A DNA stretch of 64,000 bases from Opisthocomus hoazin. Taxonomy: Eukaryota; Chordata; Aves; Opisthocomiformes; Opisthocomidae. This document shows, in pieces, positions 32,110 to 44,244 of the stretch (its first letter is position 1; every line of letters begins with the position of its first letter). The stretch is taken from positions 1,488,001 through 1,552,000 of the forward strand of contig NC_134440.1 in NCBI RefSeq assembly GCF_030867145.1, read 5' to 3'. The notes under the pieces are model-generated. The model searched no databases and was not told where the DNA came from. It saw only the letters and a program-made list of their open reading frames with translations. The position numbers were made by a program, and so were the translations under genes.

Positions 32110-35100
32110 ATGCAGTGCCTGGGTTGAGAGCTTTACCATCCCTGGTCCCGGCACAGAACAGGCTGGCCTTGCAGGTAACAGTCCCCCCTCCATTACAGGA
32201 ATTAGGTATCTATTGTAGAGATGATTATGTTAAGTGCAGAAGAAATGGGCAGCATGCAAATGCTGTACGTTAAACCGTGTGTTCGAAATCAGGGGCTGTG
32301 GGCTCTCTGCTGCGCTCTGCAGTGGGAGTGCTGGGGCCAGGTCTGTCACTGTGAGCCCATACGTGTGGCCACTGGGAAGCTTCTGGGCTGGGCCAGCTCA
32401 TCCCGAGGGGAGCACCGGAGCTTGGGATGCTCTTGCACAGCTGCTGCCTGTGGGGTTTGCACTGCCCAAACCGCTCCTGCTTCATTTGCAGAAGGGCTTC
32501 CGTGTTGTTCTAAGAAATTACTCTTTTTAGTTAAAAAACCCCTTTGAGCATATGTGTGGGTTGGGAGGCTCACGTTTGCTGCTAGTTTGGAAGAACAGAA
32601 TATGTGTATTTCTGCAGCAGCTGAAGGCCTAAACCACAATACCAGCTGCCCTGTGCAACATGTTGTACGTGCACATACGAAGAGATGGCCCCAAACCCAC
32701 GGCAGGTTGTTTCTCCCATTTTACAGGCTTTGCCCACGTGAGAGGTGCTGAAGGATGATCTGATGTGCCGTGCCTGCAGAGCGGTTGCTGGCCCTTAATA
32801 TCTTCCCATCCAGGATATTGCAGGCGTTGATCACGACGCAGAGCAGGACAAACTTTGAGATGAGATCTCCAGCGTGGATGTCTTGCCTTAGTCCCTTCAG
32901 GTAAGATGAGGCAGGCAGTGGGTGCCGAGGGCGCGTTCTTTACCCAGTGATGGCTGCCTTTTAGCACAGCTGTGTACACACTTTTATGAGACACTCAGGA
33001 GTGTCTGCCTGCCTGCCAAGCCAGGTAGCACCTCTGCTCTCCTTTTCCAGCTCACCCCTTCATTGCTCATCTAGATATCATAATTTCTTCTTTAACTTGA
33101 ATGATTTTTTTTTCTGATTGAGATAAAGCAGCAAAGTTGCCACATAGCAACCTGAAACGATGGGTATTCCTAATGATGGTACTGCCAAAGCTGTGAAGCA
33201 TTTGTCCTTGACAGAAACAGGACCGGACTCTTCCTGTGGTTGATGGACTTCTTGAAACAACAATAATAATTACAAGAGTGGATTGAACTCTCCAGAAGGC
33301 CAGGCAGAGGCACTCTTCCTGGCCCCGGGGCTGCTGTGACGAAGCTTCCCTCGGCTCAGCAATGCGCACCCTCCACGGCTCTGCCACTCAGCCCCCAGCC
33401 CAGAGCCCGGCCTCCGGAAAGGGCTCGCTGTGCCGCTCCAAGGCACAGGGCAGGGGACGGCTGGGCAGCCACACTGCCAGCTTGCTTTGGCTTGGGCCCA
33501 AACTGGGCTCTCCAGCAGTGGGGGGGCAACAGGAATGTACGTCTCAAGCCTTCCCTTGGTCGTGGTGAAAGCGCAGGAGCCCTGCTCACGCTGCCCTGGG
33601 CTGCCTTCCCCTCTATTTGCAACAACCGGCAGTCACTACCTTCCAAGCGGGAAATGAAATGTTCCTTTATTGGCTTTTGTGTTGGCTGCAGAATGTTCCA
33701 TTTTATCTTTTTTTTTTCCCTCCTTACTTTCTTCCGGGACACACACTAATTTACAGTATAATCTTGGCAAATCCCAATCCAGGGCAACACAAACTCGCTT
33801 GTGCCTAGTAAATGACTCTTTAATGGGTCTGTCTCCAGCCAGGCAACGTATCTGCATCTGAAGAGTGGGAAATTATAACCTTGCCCAAGCGGTGGGCCTA
33901 TGTGTGTCAGCAGGGATGAGTGTGGCCTGGGCATGGCAGCGAAACGGCGCATGGAGGAGCCTGCCTTAAACCGTGGCAAAAGGAGGGGATTCCCACAGCC
34001 CACCTCAGACCCAGGAAATGAGGGTTTTTCCAGCACAGGAAGGGAGCTCTGAGCACATGTGTAGGACCTCTCCAAGAACCAACATTTGTCTGCTACAGGA
34101 CTGTTTTATGGCAATGTTGGAAAGCTGCAGCTGAAGCAGACGCATCCCACCGCCCCCCCAACACCCCAGCCAGGAGCAGGGTCATGCCAGGCCCTCGCTG
34201 AGCCCAGGGGTGGGTGGTGGTTGGGCTGCGCTTGCTTGCAGGTGGGTTTCCAGGGAGTGTGTCTGCTCCGAGGGAAGCCGGGCCGCCCTTTGGAGGGGCC
34301 ACAGACGGCAGCCGGGGCCTTGGCTGCCGGTGTTGACAGCTTGGCCGAGGGCCTGACACTGCACGAGGCTTGGTGTGGGAGGCTGGCAAAGGGTTCTCCA
34401 GGCTGGGGTGACCAGGACACAGGGGCTGAAGGAGCCACTGCCACCTCTCCCACGGCACCCTGCTCGGCATCAGCCTTTTGGGGAGGAGGGTGCCGTGCCT
34501 GCCTTTAGCATTGCTGTAAGGTGCTGAGGTACACACGATGATCTCGATCTCATGGCATGCCTGTTGGCCTCGTGTCAGCCCCCAGCCGTGTGCCCTTGGG
34601 TTGTACCACACTGCGTCCGCACTGAGCTTTGCCTTTCCTCACGCCCTGAGCTTGCCCAAGCCTGTGAGCTTGTCTGGCTGGAGAGCAGGAGCAGTCTTCT
34701 ACTCAGAGCCGGCGCAGGACTGGACCTCTCCTGTGCCTCCATGCTGGTCTCCTGCCTGCAGAGGCTGGAGGGAATATCCTGCCATCGCTCCCACTTCCCG
34801 TGACGTGCGGGTCTAGGGGCGTCCTCGCTGGCCAGGTTGTCTGGCCAGTGATGCTGGACCCTGGTTACCTGGGGACCAGGAGTTTATATTTAGCATTGCT
34901 AATGGAGCAATAGGCTGTCCCAGTCCCCGGCCCCAGCAGGAAGGGTTCGTACGGGGATGTCCTAATGAGACCAGAGCAACTTCCTATTCGTTCCTAAAAG
35001 GAGCAGTCTAACAAAGCTGCCAAAAATAAATCTGTTTAATGAAGAGCTTTTGTAAATTATTCAGATATTTTATCCCACTCCAGCACTGGTTCAAGGAGAG

Positions 35101-38100
35101 AGGCTGCACAGACACTTTCTTCTCTGAAGATCTGGACACAAGGTGAAAGTCATGAGGTCATTGGAATGGAAATCTGGGCTCTAAGATCCCGCTTTTACCC
35201 TGAGAGTACTGTCTCTTTTGCCTGGAGTTAAAGAGGAAGAAATAAAAAAGGCACACCAGCAATTCAGGCCCTGAGACAAGGAAGGTTTTTTCCTTCCCCC
35301 CTCCACTTCAGAACCTCTCTTGAGTCCCAACATCTAAAGCTGACTGCACACACAGGTGCTTTGCAGGATCGAGTCTGAGCAATTTGGGCCTCGCTGGTCA
35401 CCACACGCCTCAGCACGGTGTGGACAGGACCTCACTGGAGGTGGGTGGTTCAGCCAGTGGCTCCTCCTTTGATTCTTGGTTGTGGTTTGAATGCTGTGGA
35501 CTCTTTCAGCAGAAGCGGGGCTGAGACGCACCAAGCTCATTAAACTTCAGCTGCCATCTGTACAGCAGCTGCTAACAAACCCCAGTCCCACCCCAGGATG
35601 TAAAGCCTGGCTTTGCAGAGTCCCATCCCCCACTGCTACCCCATATTCGGACTTGTGTGAGGCATTTTACACGGCACAGCGGTTGGCAGCTTGCAGGCTT
35701 TCCGCCACAGCCTGCCCCGTGCCACGCTGCTGGTGCTCACAGGCTTCTCCCCTTCCACTCTCCCCATTTTCCCAGCCCATCCTCGCCGGCAGCAAGGCAG
35801 CGGGGCTGGCTCCTGCTGCACCCAGCCCTGCAGCTTGGCTCTGGCTGGGGCCGGGCAGAGGAGCTGCCCGCTTCTGCTCCCTGGCAGCCCTGCCTGGCAC
35901 ATGCCGGACCTCGATGGCTTGCACACAGCAGCAAAACCCTTGTGCAAAGTTTCCCTGCTGACTTTAGTGTGGAACCACGTGGTTTCCAGTGCTTTAAAGC
36001 TGGAGGGGTTAATTCTGTGTTTTACTTCAGCATCTCAGGACTACATTCAGGTTTTCCTTTCTGCTGTTCTTGCACCTTGCCATCAGCAGTTGCAGGGACT
36101 GCATGTGGGAAGGGGCAGCATCTCTTGGGGCACAAGGAGAGGTGCTTGGGACTAGGGAGGCATTTTCATGGAGCATGTCTTGGCCAGGATCCCTTGGGTG
36201 GGTTGCATGTGGGCCATTCCCACACACCCCGTGATGCAGCCCTGCTGTCCCAGAGCAAAGGCCACTTTCTCCCTTCTCCACACACCACTGTCATGGGCTG
36301 CACACAGACTTGTTGCCTGTGACTTGGGTCAGGACCCCGCAGGGACCTCAGGACCCCGTTGGCATCCCCGAGGGCCAGAGCAGAGGCTGGCAGGGGGCTG
36401 GCGTCTGGCCACCGTGTTCCCACGTTGCTAAGCTGTGCGACAACCCCTTGCCTGCCCCTGACCTGTCCCCCTTGCAGGAGCCGCTGCTGCCCAGCCACCC
36501 GGCAGCACCGTGACTGGGCCAGTGCCACAGCCCCCTGCCTCAGCTCCCTGCCCGGCCATCAGCTTTGCCCAGGGCACGAGAGGTGCTGGGGCAGTCACGG
36601 TGCTGGCAACGATGGGGGAGGCTGGGCACTGGGCCCCAGCTCCCTGCCACCTCCAGGCCAGCTCCTGTGGGACCCAAGGCCACGCTGTCCCTTATCACCC
36701 CTCTTATCACAGGAATTATTAGCTTTTTATATTAAACTTTCTCCAGATAGTATAACGCAATCTACCAGATGCCTGGCAAGGTCTTGGCAGGCCAGGGAGT
36801 GATTTATAAGCAATCTGTCTCTCTTTCGCACATGGGCTGTTTCCTTATCTCCTTCACCACCTCCCAACTCTCCCCACTACTGCTGTTATTAGCGATGCAA
36901 ACCTCCCTGCTGCACCAAAGGGCTGGAATGAGCCATGGGGCTGCCCCATGGATGATGGGTCCCCCATGCCACAGCCAGCAGCTGTCTTGCTCGCCTCTTG
37001 GGCTGCTGGCCACAGGGCCTTCGGGTATTGGGTTTGCATGGCAAGGTTTTGGTAGCAGTGGGGCTACAGGGGTGGCTTCTGTGAGAAGCTGCCAGAAGCT
37101 TCCCCCACGTCCGACAGAGCCAATGCCAGCCGTCTCCAAGACAGACCCGCCGCTGGCCGAGGCCGAACCCATCAGCGATGGTGGTAGTGCCTTTGGGATA
37201 ACATGTTAAAGAAGGGGGAAAAAAACTGCAAGGGAACCTGCAGCAGGATAGAGGAGTGAGAATGTGTGAGAGAAACAACTCTGCGGAGCCCACGGTCAGT
37301 GCAGGAGGAGGGCAGGAGGTGCTCCCGGCGCCGGAGCGGAGGCCATGGAGCAGACCATGGTGGGGCAGGCTGTGTCCCTGCAGCCATGGAGCAGACCATA
37401 AAGGAAGAACTATGGCAGCGTGGCACCGGCTGCCCTGCGACAGCGGCCTTGGCAGTGCACCCGCCAGATGCCATTCTGCAGTGCTGTCCCTGGCCACCCC
37501 CCCCCAGCCCTGACTGCTCTGTCCCCTGGGACACCCAGTTACTCATGGTGGAGCACAGCAGAGTCCCAGCAGCTCAGCTCCTGTACAGGGCAGTAGACAA
37601 GCACTTGCTCTGCACCACACATCCACATCCCTACGCTTTTTTCCTGGGGACAGTCTTGCTGCTTGCCCTCAGAAGCAAAAACGAACTCCATCCCAAATTC
37701 CCTGCCTATACCAAGAAGAAAAATGAGAAACTGGCCCATGGATGTGCACAGGTCCCAGCCAGGGATGGCCTGTGGGCAGAAAGGGCCTTTCTCCACAGAA
37801 GAGCCTTGGTCTGGGCGGGCTTTTTACAGCTGGTAAAACATTTCCACCCTCTTTGATCCCATTTTATCAGTGACATGGAATAATTGGGTTCCATTCCTCA
37901 TGGTGGTTGCCCCCGCTTCTGCTGTGGCCTGTGGTTTTGCTGCAGACTGATTAGGGGTAATTATCATCCTTTTTACCAGACAAAGTGCAAGGAACAGTTC
38001 ACAGTCCTTGCAGGAAGCAGGAAAGGGATTTTGCAGCTGAGGCGTGATGAGGAAGCACATGGCAAGGATGCCTGAAATTGCCTGATCCCGGGCCAGGGCT

Positions 38101-41100
38101 GGGACAGCATCAAGCTCCAGAGAAGGGCTGAGTTCTGGGTGGTGTCTCTGAGGCATCTGGTGGGAGATAAATAGGCAGTCTGAACCTCTAACACAGTCAG
38201 GAGGTTCAGAGGAATCCACTGACCCTTTGACCACGAGAAGGCTCCTGGGCTGATTAGTTTCCAGAAGCAGCATCTGAATCCCTCTGCATACGAAACAGAG
38301 ACTGAACTGATGGAGCAAGTGGTCAACAGGGGCTGGAATAGGCAAAGGGAGGGCTTCTAGACCAGGCTCGCTGTGTGTGATGGGCGTGACAAGGACTGTC
38401 ACCTCTCTCCTTCTCTGTTTCCTTTGCTGGACAAAGAGAGTAATGAGAAACCAATTTCAAGGTCAAAGAGATCATCCAGGCTTTCCTCCTGCCTAATGTG
38501 AGGTAGATAATCTCTCCTGGTGACCCTATATCACATTCCTCCTGCCCCTGCACAGGACCAGTGCTCATCTACTGCATGGGAGCTCCGTCAGATGAATATT
38601 TGCAATGATTTCTGAGATTTGCACAGGTAAGACAGATTACTACTACTTAAGTGTCTTCCTGTACTCAGCTAGTTTAGCAGCACTGCGTGCCAGGTAAGGA
38701 GAACATTTCTTCCTGACCTCAATTTATGACAAAACACTGAAGCATGAGGCTGGATTGATTGCACAAGGAGATTGTGTCTTAGTAACTCGTGTGAATGCTG
38801 CAGCAGCTGTGCTAATTCATCATTCCTTTATTTATGAAATCTATGTGCAGGTTGAGCGCAATTAAATGATGTGCTTTGGGATCCTAGGGGATGAAAGGAT
38901 CACGGTAAATGTAGGTTTGTTATCCTGACTTACCGTGCAGCGAGCCCACCTACAACAGCCACGACAAACCAAATGCGAAACGTAAGGTTGAAAAAAACTG
39001 TAATCCGGCAATTGCTGTCACAGGCTGCGTTTGTCGGCGTGTTTGATCTGGGTGCCTTTCCCCCTCTTTTCAGAGAACTCAAGTCTCCTTGTGGCATCTT
39101 CCGGTGACAGGCAATTGAAGAGGTTGTAAAAATAACTTTTGGGGAGGCTGAAACATTCGACACCTGCACTGCAGTAATAACGCCTGGCATGCTCAGGCTT
39201 TAGGAAGAGACTTTACACACCTTGCAGGTACTTATTAAGTGCCATTTTGTGGCCTCCTGGGCAGCATTTACAGAGTGGGACCTGCAGCCCAGGGAAGGAG
39301 GTGAAGGGCCTGGTGGGGGGGAGTCCCAGCTTATGCAAGGTTAGCACTACCGTCATGATTTTCCTGGTATAAAGGTGCTTTTATTTATCAAATGATACAT
39401 TGCTTTCCTTTTCCTTACTATTAGAGCTGTGCTGGCATGTAATGGGAACTGCTGGCCATGCACTGGGCAGGAGGGTGTTAAAGAGTGCCAGGGGCCCGAT
39501 CTTGACTTGAAAAGCCTGGGTCAGGGGAGGAAGGAGGTGTTAAAGTGTGGAGCTGGCTGGAGGCAGGCTGGCAGCATCTCTGTGAGGCTGCGGCTTGCTG
39601 GTGCCCTCCTGCAGGAAGCGAGGTGGGCTGGGCCCGTGGCTCTGGGACCCATGGCTCCAGGACCCATGGCTCCGGGGCCGACAGCTCTGGACGGAGGTGG
39701 TTGCACCCCGGGGCTGGGAGCGGTGCGGGGAATACTGAGGTAAGGGTGCCATGGGCGAAGGGGTGTGCTCAGGACGAGGTGCTGTGACAAGCCTAACTGT
39801 GACCTGCTGGCACAAGCGGGTGTCTCGCGTGGGCTGAACTGACCCAGTTTGTCCTCGGCTCTTGGTAGGCACTGCTGGACTACCCTCTGGCTGCAGGTCC
39901 CAGTGACCGTGTCCTCTTCCCTGTTGGAAAGCATGCCCTGTTTTCTGTTGGCCCCTGGCTTCTCCTGCTTCTCTGCCTCTGTCTTTCTCTTCTTGGATCA
40001 GAAATCCCTCTCAGTACCTGGGTTGTGCTCTCAGGAATCCCAGTTCTGCTGGCACAAACACAATGTGCCACCAAGGTGTGAACAGATCTTCAGCACCACA
40101 GATGTGATGCAAAGGCCCTGGTATTTTCTAGCACAGCCTTCTTGTGGCCTGCCCCGCAGCAAGCACTGGGCGTGCAGCTCTGTCCCAGAGGGAACCTGTG
40201 TCTCCATTCAAGGTAGTGATGGTGGAGAGTTTGGGGAGGAAGGGATGTGCTTGCCTTTCCATGTGCTTTGAATGCCATTGCAGGTTAAGTAGGGAGGGTG
40301 TTTGGCACAGCAAGGTTGCACATCATGCTGCTTCAGTCTGCCCAAAGGGAAGGGCTGAACGCTGGAGGAACTCCTGTCCCTCAACAGTGGGAACTTGCCA
40401 TTGCTCCTTCAAGGACTTGGGCAGCTCCCAGAGTGCTGGCAGGGGATGAGGGTGAAGGGCAGACAGGCCAAACAGGAGCCAGGGTGGATAGCAAAAGCAG
40501 GCAAAGGAGACGGGAAGAGCAAGGAGCAGTGGCAAACCTCTCTGAGAAGCACTCAGGGGGAGTCACAGGCCCAGTGTTTACAGCTGAGGAGGGAATGGGC
40601 TTGACTTTAAAAAAAAAAGTCCCACCCAGTAACAGAAATGCTGTAGGTGACCCCATTACCCCTGAGCCTACAGTTTGTGGTCAATGGTTCTCCAGGCTGG
40701 ATGGAAAGCACGCTCTAGCCCTTAATTGTGAGCTCATTTTAAAAACACACAGATGAGAAATAGCTCAAGTGTCCTCTCAAGCACCTGGGCAGTAGCTGTT
40801 TCACCTTGTGTTGTTGCTTAAGCACCTGTATGCACCAGGAACTCAACTGTCCCTGCACAGCCCTCACCAGGTGGCTTGGTGGCCGGTCTGCCTGGCCTTG
40901 TGGGGCCGACCCGCCTGCCTGCATTCGCTGGCTGGTAGCACAGCTCTGCTGCGTGCACGAGGGATGCTCCCAGGGCTGCTGCAATCTCTTCTCCTTGCTC
41001 TGTTCCAGAGACTGCTTCAGCCATCCCAGTGGTCCTGGCCACTCATTAGCGCTGATGAGAGCTCAGGGCGGTGTCTAATTGATGCCCCCCCCCCTTCACA

Positions 41101-41272
41101 AGACACTGTGAGGGAAATGTTGCTGTTGCAGGTGTAGGCAGGAAACCTTGAAAGGGATGAAAAAGAAGAGGAGCGGGTGTGAGGCCACAGAAACACTCGG
41201 GAGGGGCTTTAAAGTGTTTTTTAAATGGAAAATAGTGAGCATCATGAGGCCTAGATGAAGAGGGGAGTGTTG
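32110..41272. other. Intergenic spacer between TLE5 and GNA11, left part
   Basis: About 9 kb without a recognisable gene. Short AT-rich islands (for example 34990-35080, with TAAT-type motifs, and 38820-39000) interrupt GC-rich sequence and could be regulatory. The many short open frames show no family signature. Confidence 0.5.
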
Positions 41273-41312
41273 TGTCCTGTCCTGTCCTGTCCTGTCCTGT
41301 CCTGTCCTGTCC
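41273..41312 (+). repeat. (TGTCC)8 microsatellite
   Basis: Eight perfect tandem copies of the pentamer TGTCC. Confidence 0.95.
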
Positions 41313-41499
41313 CTCCCACTGCCCGGCTTTAACGAGGGCCTGCATCCCACCATGGGCCCAGCAGCACCGCTCTGCTGTGCACGCAGCAGGCCTGTTGCCT
41401 CCCCAACCTGCGGCACGGGGCTGGGGGCAGCTCATGGAGCTCTGCTGCCTGAAGCTGGGTCTGGGGGAGCGCTGAGCTGGGTGCTGACTCTGGAGCGCG

Positions 41500-41780
41500 G
41501 CATGGGGGGCTATGGCGAGAGCACGCGGCTGGCTGGGGCGCCCCGGGAGGGGGTCCCCACTCGCTGTCAGCACCCACAGAGCGGGTGATGCCTGACCCAA
41601 GGGAAGCGGCTCTCGGGGTGACTGGGGAGTGGTCTGACTGGATCTCCCCGCGCCCCCAGCTGCTGCCACCCCCGCTCTGAGCAGCGGTCGGGCAGCCGAG
41701 TGCGGGGGGAGGCGCAGAGCCGGGGGTCCCGGGGCGATGGGCGCGCGGCCTCGGGCTCTGGCCAGCGGCGTGTGCGGGGG
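41500..41780 (+). repeat. Local duplication, copy 1 (flank of the orphan CpG island)
   Basis: This stretch shares an ordered series of matching blocks with 45735-46045. Examples are GAGCACGCGGCTGGCTGGGG at 41519, TGATGCCTGACCCAAGGGAA at 41586, AGCTGCTGCC at 41658 and GATGGGCGCGCGGCC at about 41736. The spacing stays near 4.23-4.27 kb throughout. Confidence 0.6.
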
Positions 41781-42180
41781 GTGGGGGGGTGCGCGGCGCT
41801 GGGGCCGGCTCTCGCGGGGCCCCTCCGGGGAGCCGCGCCCGCTCCGCTGCTGCCCTCTGCCGAGCGCGGCCCCGGGGCCCGGCGGCGCCGTCCCCGCCCC
41901 GCGCCTCGCTCAGCGGCCGGGCCCGGCCGCCCGTGGGAGCGGCCCCGCGGGCACGGCCGTGGGGGCCCGGGCCCCGCCGCGCTGCGCGACGGCCCCGGCC
42001 CCCGTGGGGGACGCGAGGCGCGGCGGCGAAAGGCAGCGGCCGGCGGGGCCTGTCCCGGCGGGGCCTGTCCCGGCGGGGCCTGGGGAGCAGCGGCTGCGCT
42101 GCCGGCCCGGCGCCCGTCCGCTGCCGCCCCTCTGCCCCTGGCAAAGGCTTCGTGGCCGTAACGCAGCAGCTGTCTGCGCC
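41640..42180. promoter_or_regulatory. Orphan CpG island between TLE5 and GNA11
   Basis: An extremely CpG-rich block with no recognised coding exon. It contains a 10-mer GGCGGGGCCT repeated three times near 42046-42080. It could be an alternative GNA11 promoter, a lncRNA promoter or an enhancer island. No TSS evidence is visible. Confidence 0.55.
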
Positions 42181-43705
42181 GTCTCTTTCTCGCCTCTTGC
42201 AGACCACCTCTCTGCTTTCTCTTCCTCCCCCCTTCTCCCTGGTGGCGTTTCCCCCGTTTGCTGCGTTCTCCGAGCCGCTCTCCGTTCCTCCAGACTGCGA
42301 GGAGACAGCCGCCAGTGCCAGCTCGTGATCCCCCCCACCCCGCTTCTTGGGAAGGGGCAGCCATCGCACGCTGACACCTCCGAACCTGGGAAATGCGGTT
42401 CTTCTAGCCCAGCTCTGCGGGATTGTCAGTTCCTGGAGAGACACCACGGAGTGAAACCCTACGCTGCATTTTTCTAACACGTTGATGGGCAGCGGGGTGC
42501 TTCCAGCTGACAGAAAATGTCACCCCAAATTCGTGAGGGGGATCTGTAACCCTGCACCACCTCTGCTGCTAAAAGCTCACCTGAGAGGTGAATTGTAGTA
42601 ACTAGTTCCTTCCAACAGCTGAAGGAAATGGTGGTTCAACTTACAAAGTAGTCGCGAAGCAGAAGATGTCATCAGGGTCCTGATTCAGCAAAGCATATGC
42701 TGAAAGGGGCATGTGCTTGGCTTCCAGAATATCCCTCTGTGTGTGTGTGCAGCTGAACTGGGGATCCTGTGCTCAGAGCACCTGGTTCCTTCATTAAGAT
42801 GGGAGCTGTTCTCATTGCCTGGTTGTAAGCTGCTTTTTTTTAAAGCAATTAAAATTTTCCTCAATTAAGCTGATCAAGCAGCTGTAGCAAAATGCAGCTG
42901 GGCTGTCCCTGCTCCCCTCTGCTCTCAAGCATCTGGAACTCAAAAGCACCTAAGAAATGAGGCCAGAATGGAGAAAGGGAAAGGGACTTTGAAATGTCTG
43001 CCATGCTATCTAGTAAGGTGTGTTTGCATCCTGATGGGCCCAGTGACCCAGCACCCTTTACAAGGGCTGGGATTTTTTCCTTTCTATAAATGCATAGGGG
43101 TCATCTCTGTGCTTAGTATTAACCTCTGCAAATGTGGGCTGTGAAAGTAGTTGCTTTGAAGTGGCCTGACACGTTCAGGATAAGCTTTCTGGGAAATGCT
43201 GCTTATTGAGTCCTTCATGCAGAACTTGGGAAGCCACAAAAAAACACAACGAACCTCCGCCTGCCCCTTGTCAGCCTGTTGGGAAAAAGAAGAGGTGAGG
43301 CTAGACAGATTTGCAGCAGCTCCTCTGCTTCACGAAGCAGCTGCTGATCAGAGCAAATGCTGTCGGAGAGCATGCAGCAGTAGGGGACTGGGGAGGATGC
43401 CTGGAAGTCAGTGACATCTGCTGACAGCAGCAGTTGCGAGAGGCTTTGAGGGAAGAGAGAGGGAAAGGTGAGCGGAGATCAAGGTAAGGAGAGGAACATC
43501 TGAGACTACAGACCCAGCAACCCAGGTCGGGCAGAGAAATGGAGACTGGGGCTTAGGGAATAGCACAGCACACTGGTGACAAAGCTGAGGGAAATCCCAG
43601 GTCTCCTGTTTTCTAGGTGAGCCCTCCAAGCACCTCAGCTTTTCCATTAGGGTAGAAAGGGAAGGAGTGGACAGACTGTTGTTGCTTGGAGACTAGCAGT
43701 TCTGT
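42181..43705. other. Spacer between orphan CpG island and solo LTR
   Basis: No gene recognised. AT-rich sequence lies at 42830-42900 (TAAAGCAATTAAAATTTTCC). Confidence 0.5.
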
Positions 43706-43710
43706 CATTC

Positions 43711-44239
43711 TGTTGTGGTTTTACCCCAGCTGGCAACTAAGCTCCACGCAGCTGCTCACTCATATGCACGCACTCCTGGTGGGATGGGGAGGAGAATCAG
43801 ACCATAAAAGTAGAACTTGTGGGTTGAGATAGTTTCATAGGACAGCAAAGGAAGAGAAAATAATAAGAATGTACAAGTGATGAACAGTGCAATTGCTCAC
43901 TACCCACTGACCAATGCCTAGCCCATCCCTGAGCAGTGATTGCAGTGCCCTGACTAACTCCCCCCAGTTTTTTTGCTGAGCATGATGTCATATGTCATGG
44001 AATATCCCTTTGGCCAGTTTGGGCCTGCTGTCCTGGCTGTGCTCCCGCCCAGCTTCTTGTGTACCTCCTTGCTGGCAGAGCACAGGAAGCTGAAAAGTCC
44101 TTGACTTAGTATAAGCACTACTTAGCAACAACTAAAACATCAGTGTGTTATCAACATTATTCTCATACTAAATCCAAAACACAGCACTATACCAGCTGCT
44201 AGGAAGAAAATTAACTCTGCCTGAGCTGAAACTAGGACA
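43711..44239 (+). mobile_element. Solo LTR of an avian ERVL-like endogenous retrovirus
   Basis: This 529-bp element begins TGTTGTGGTTTTACCCCAGC and ends GAAACTAGGACA, so it has the TG...CA ends of an LTR. It is flanked by identical CATTC at 43706-43710 and 44240-44244, a 5-bp target-site duplication typical of ERVL. Internal stretches such as AAGTCCTTGACTTAGTATAA are familiar from a widespread bird LTR family. No internal retroviral genes are present, so it is a recombination-derived solo LTR. Confidence 0.88.
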
Positions 44240-44244
44240 CATTC

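Noticed and set aside
41329-42480. 383-codon minus-strand frame over the orphan CpG island
   Set aside because: Low-complexity Arg/Pro/Ala composition, no family signature, and the overlapping plus frames are equally open.
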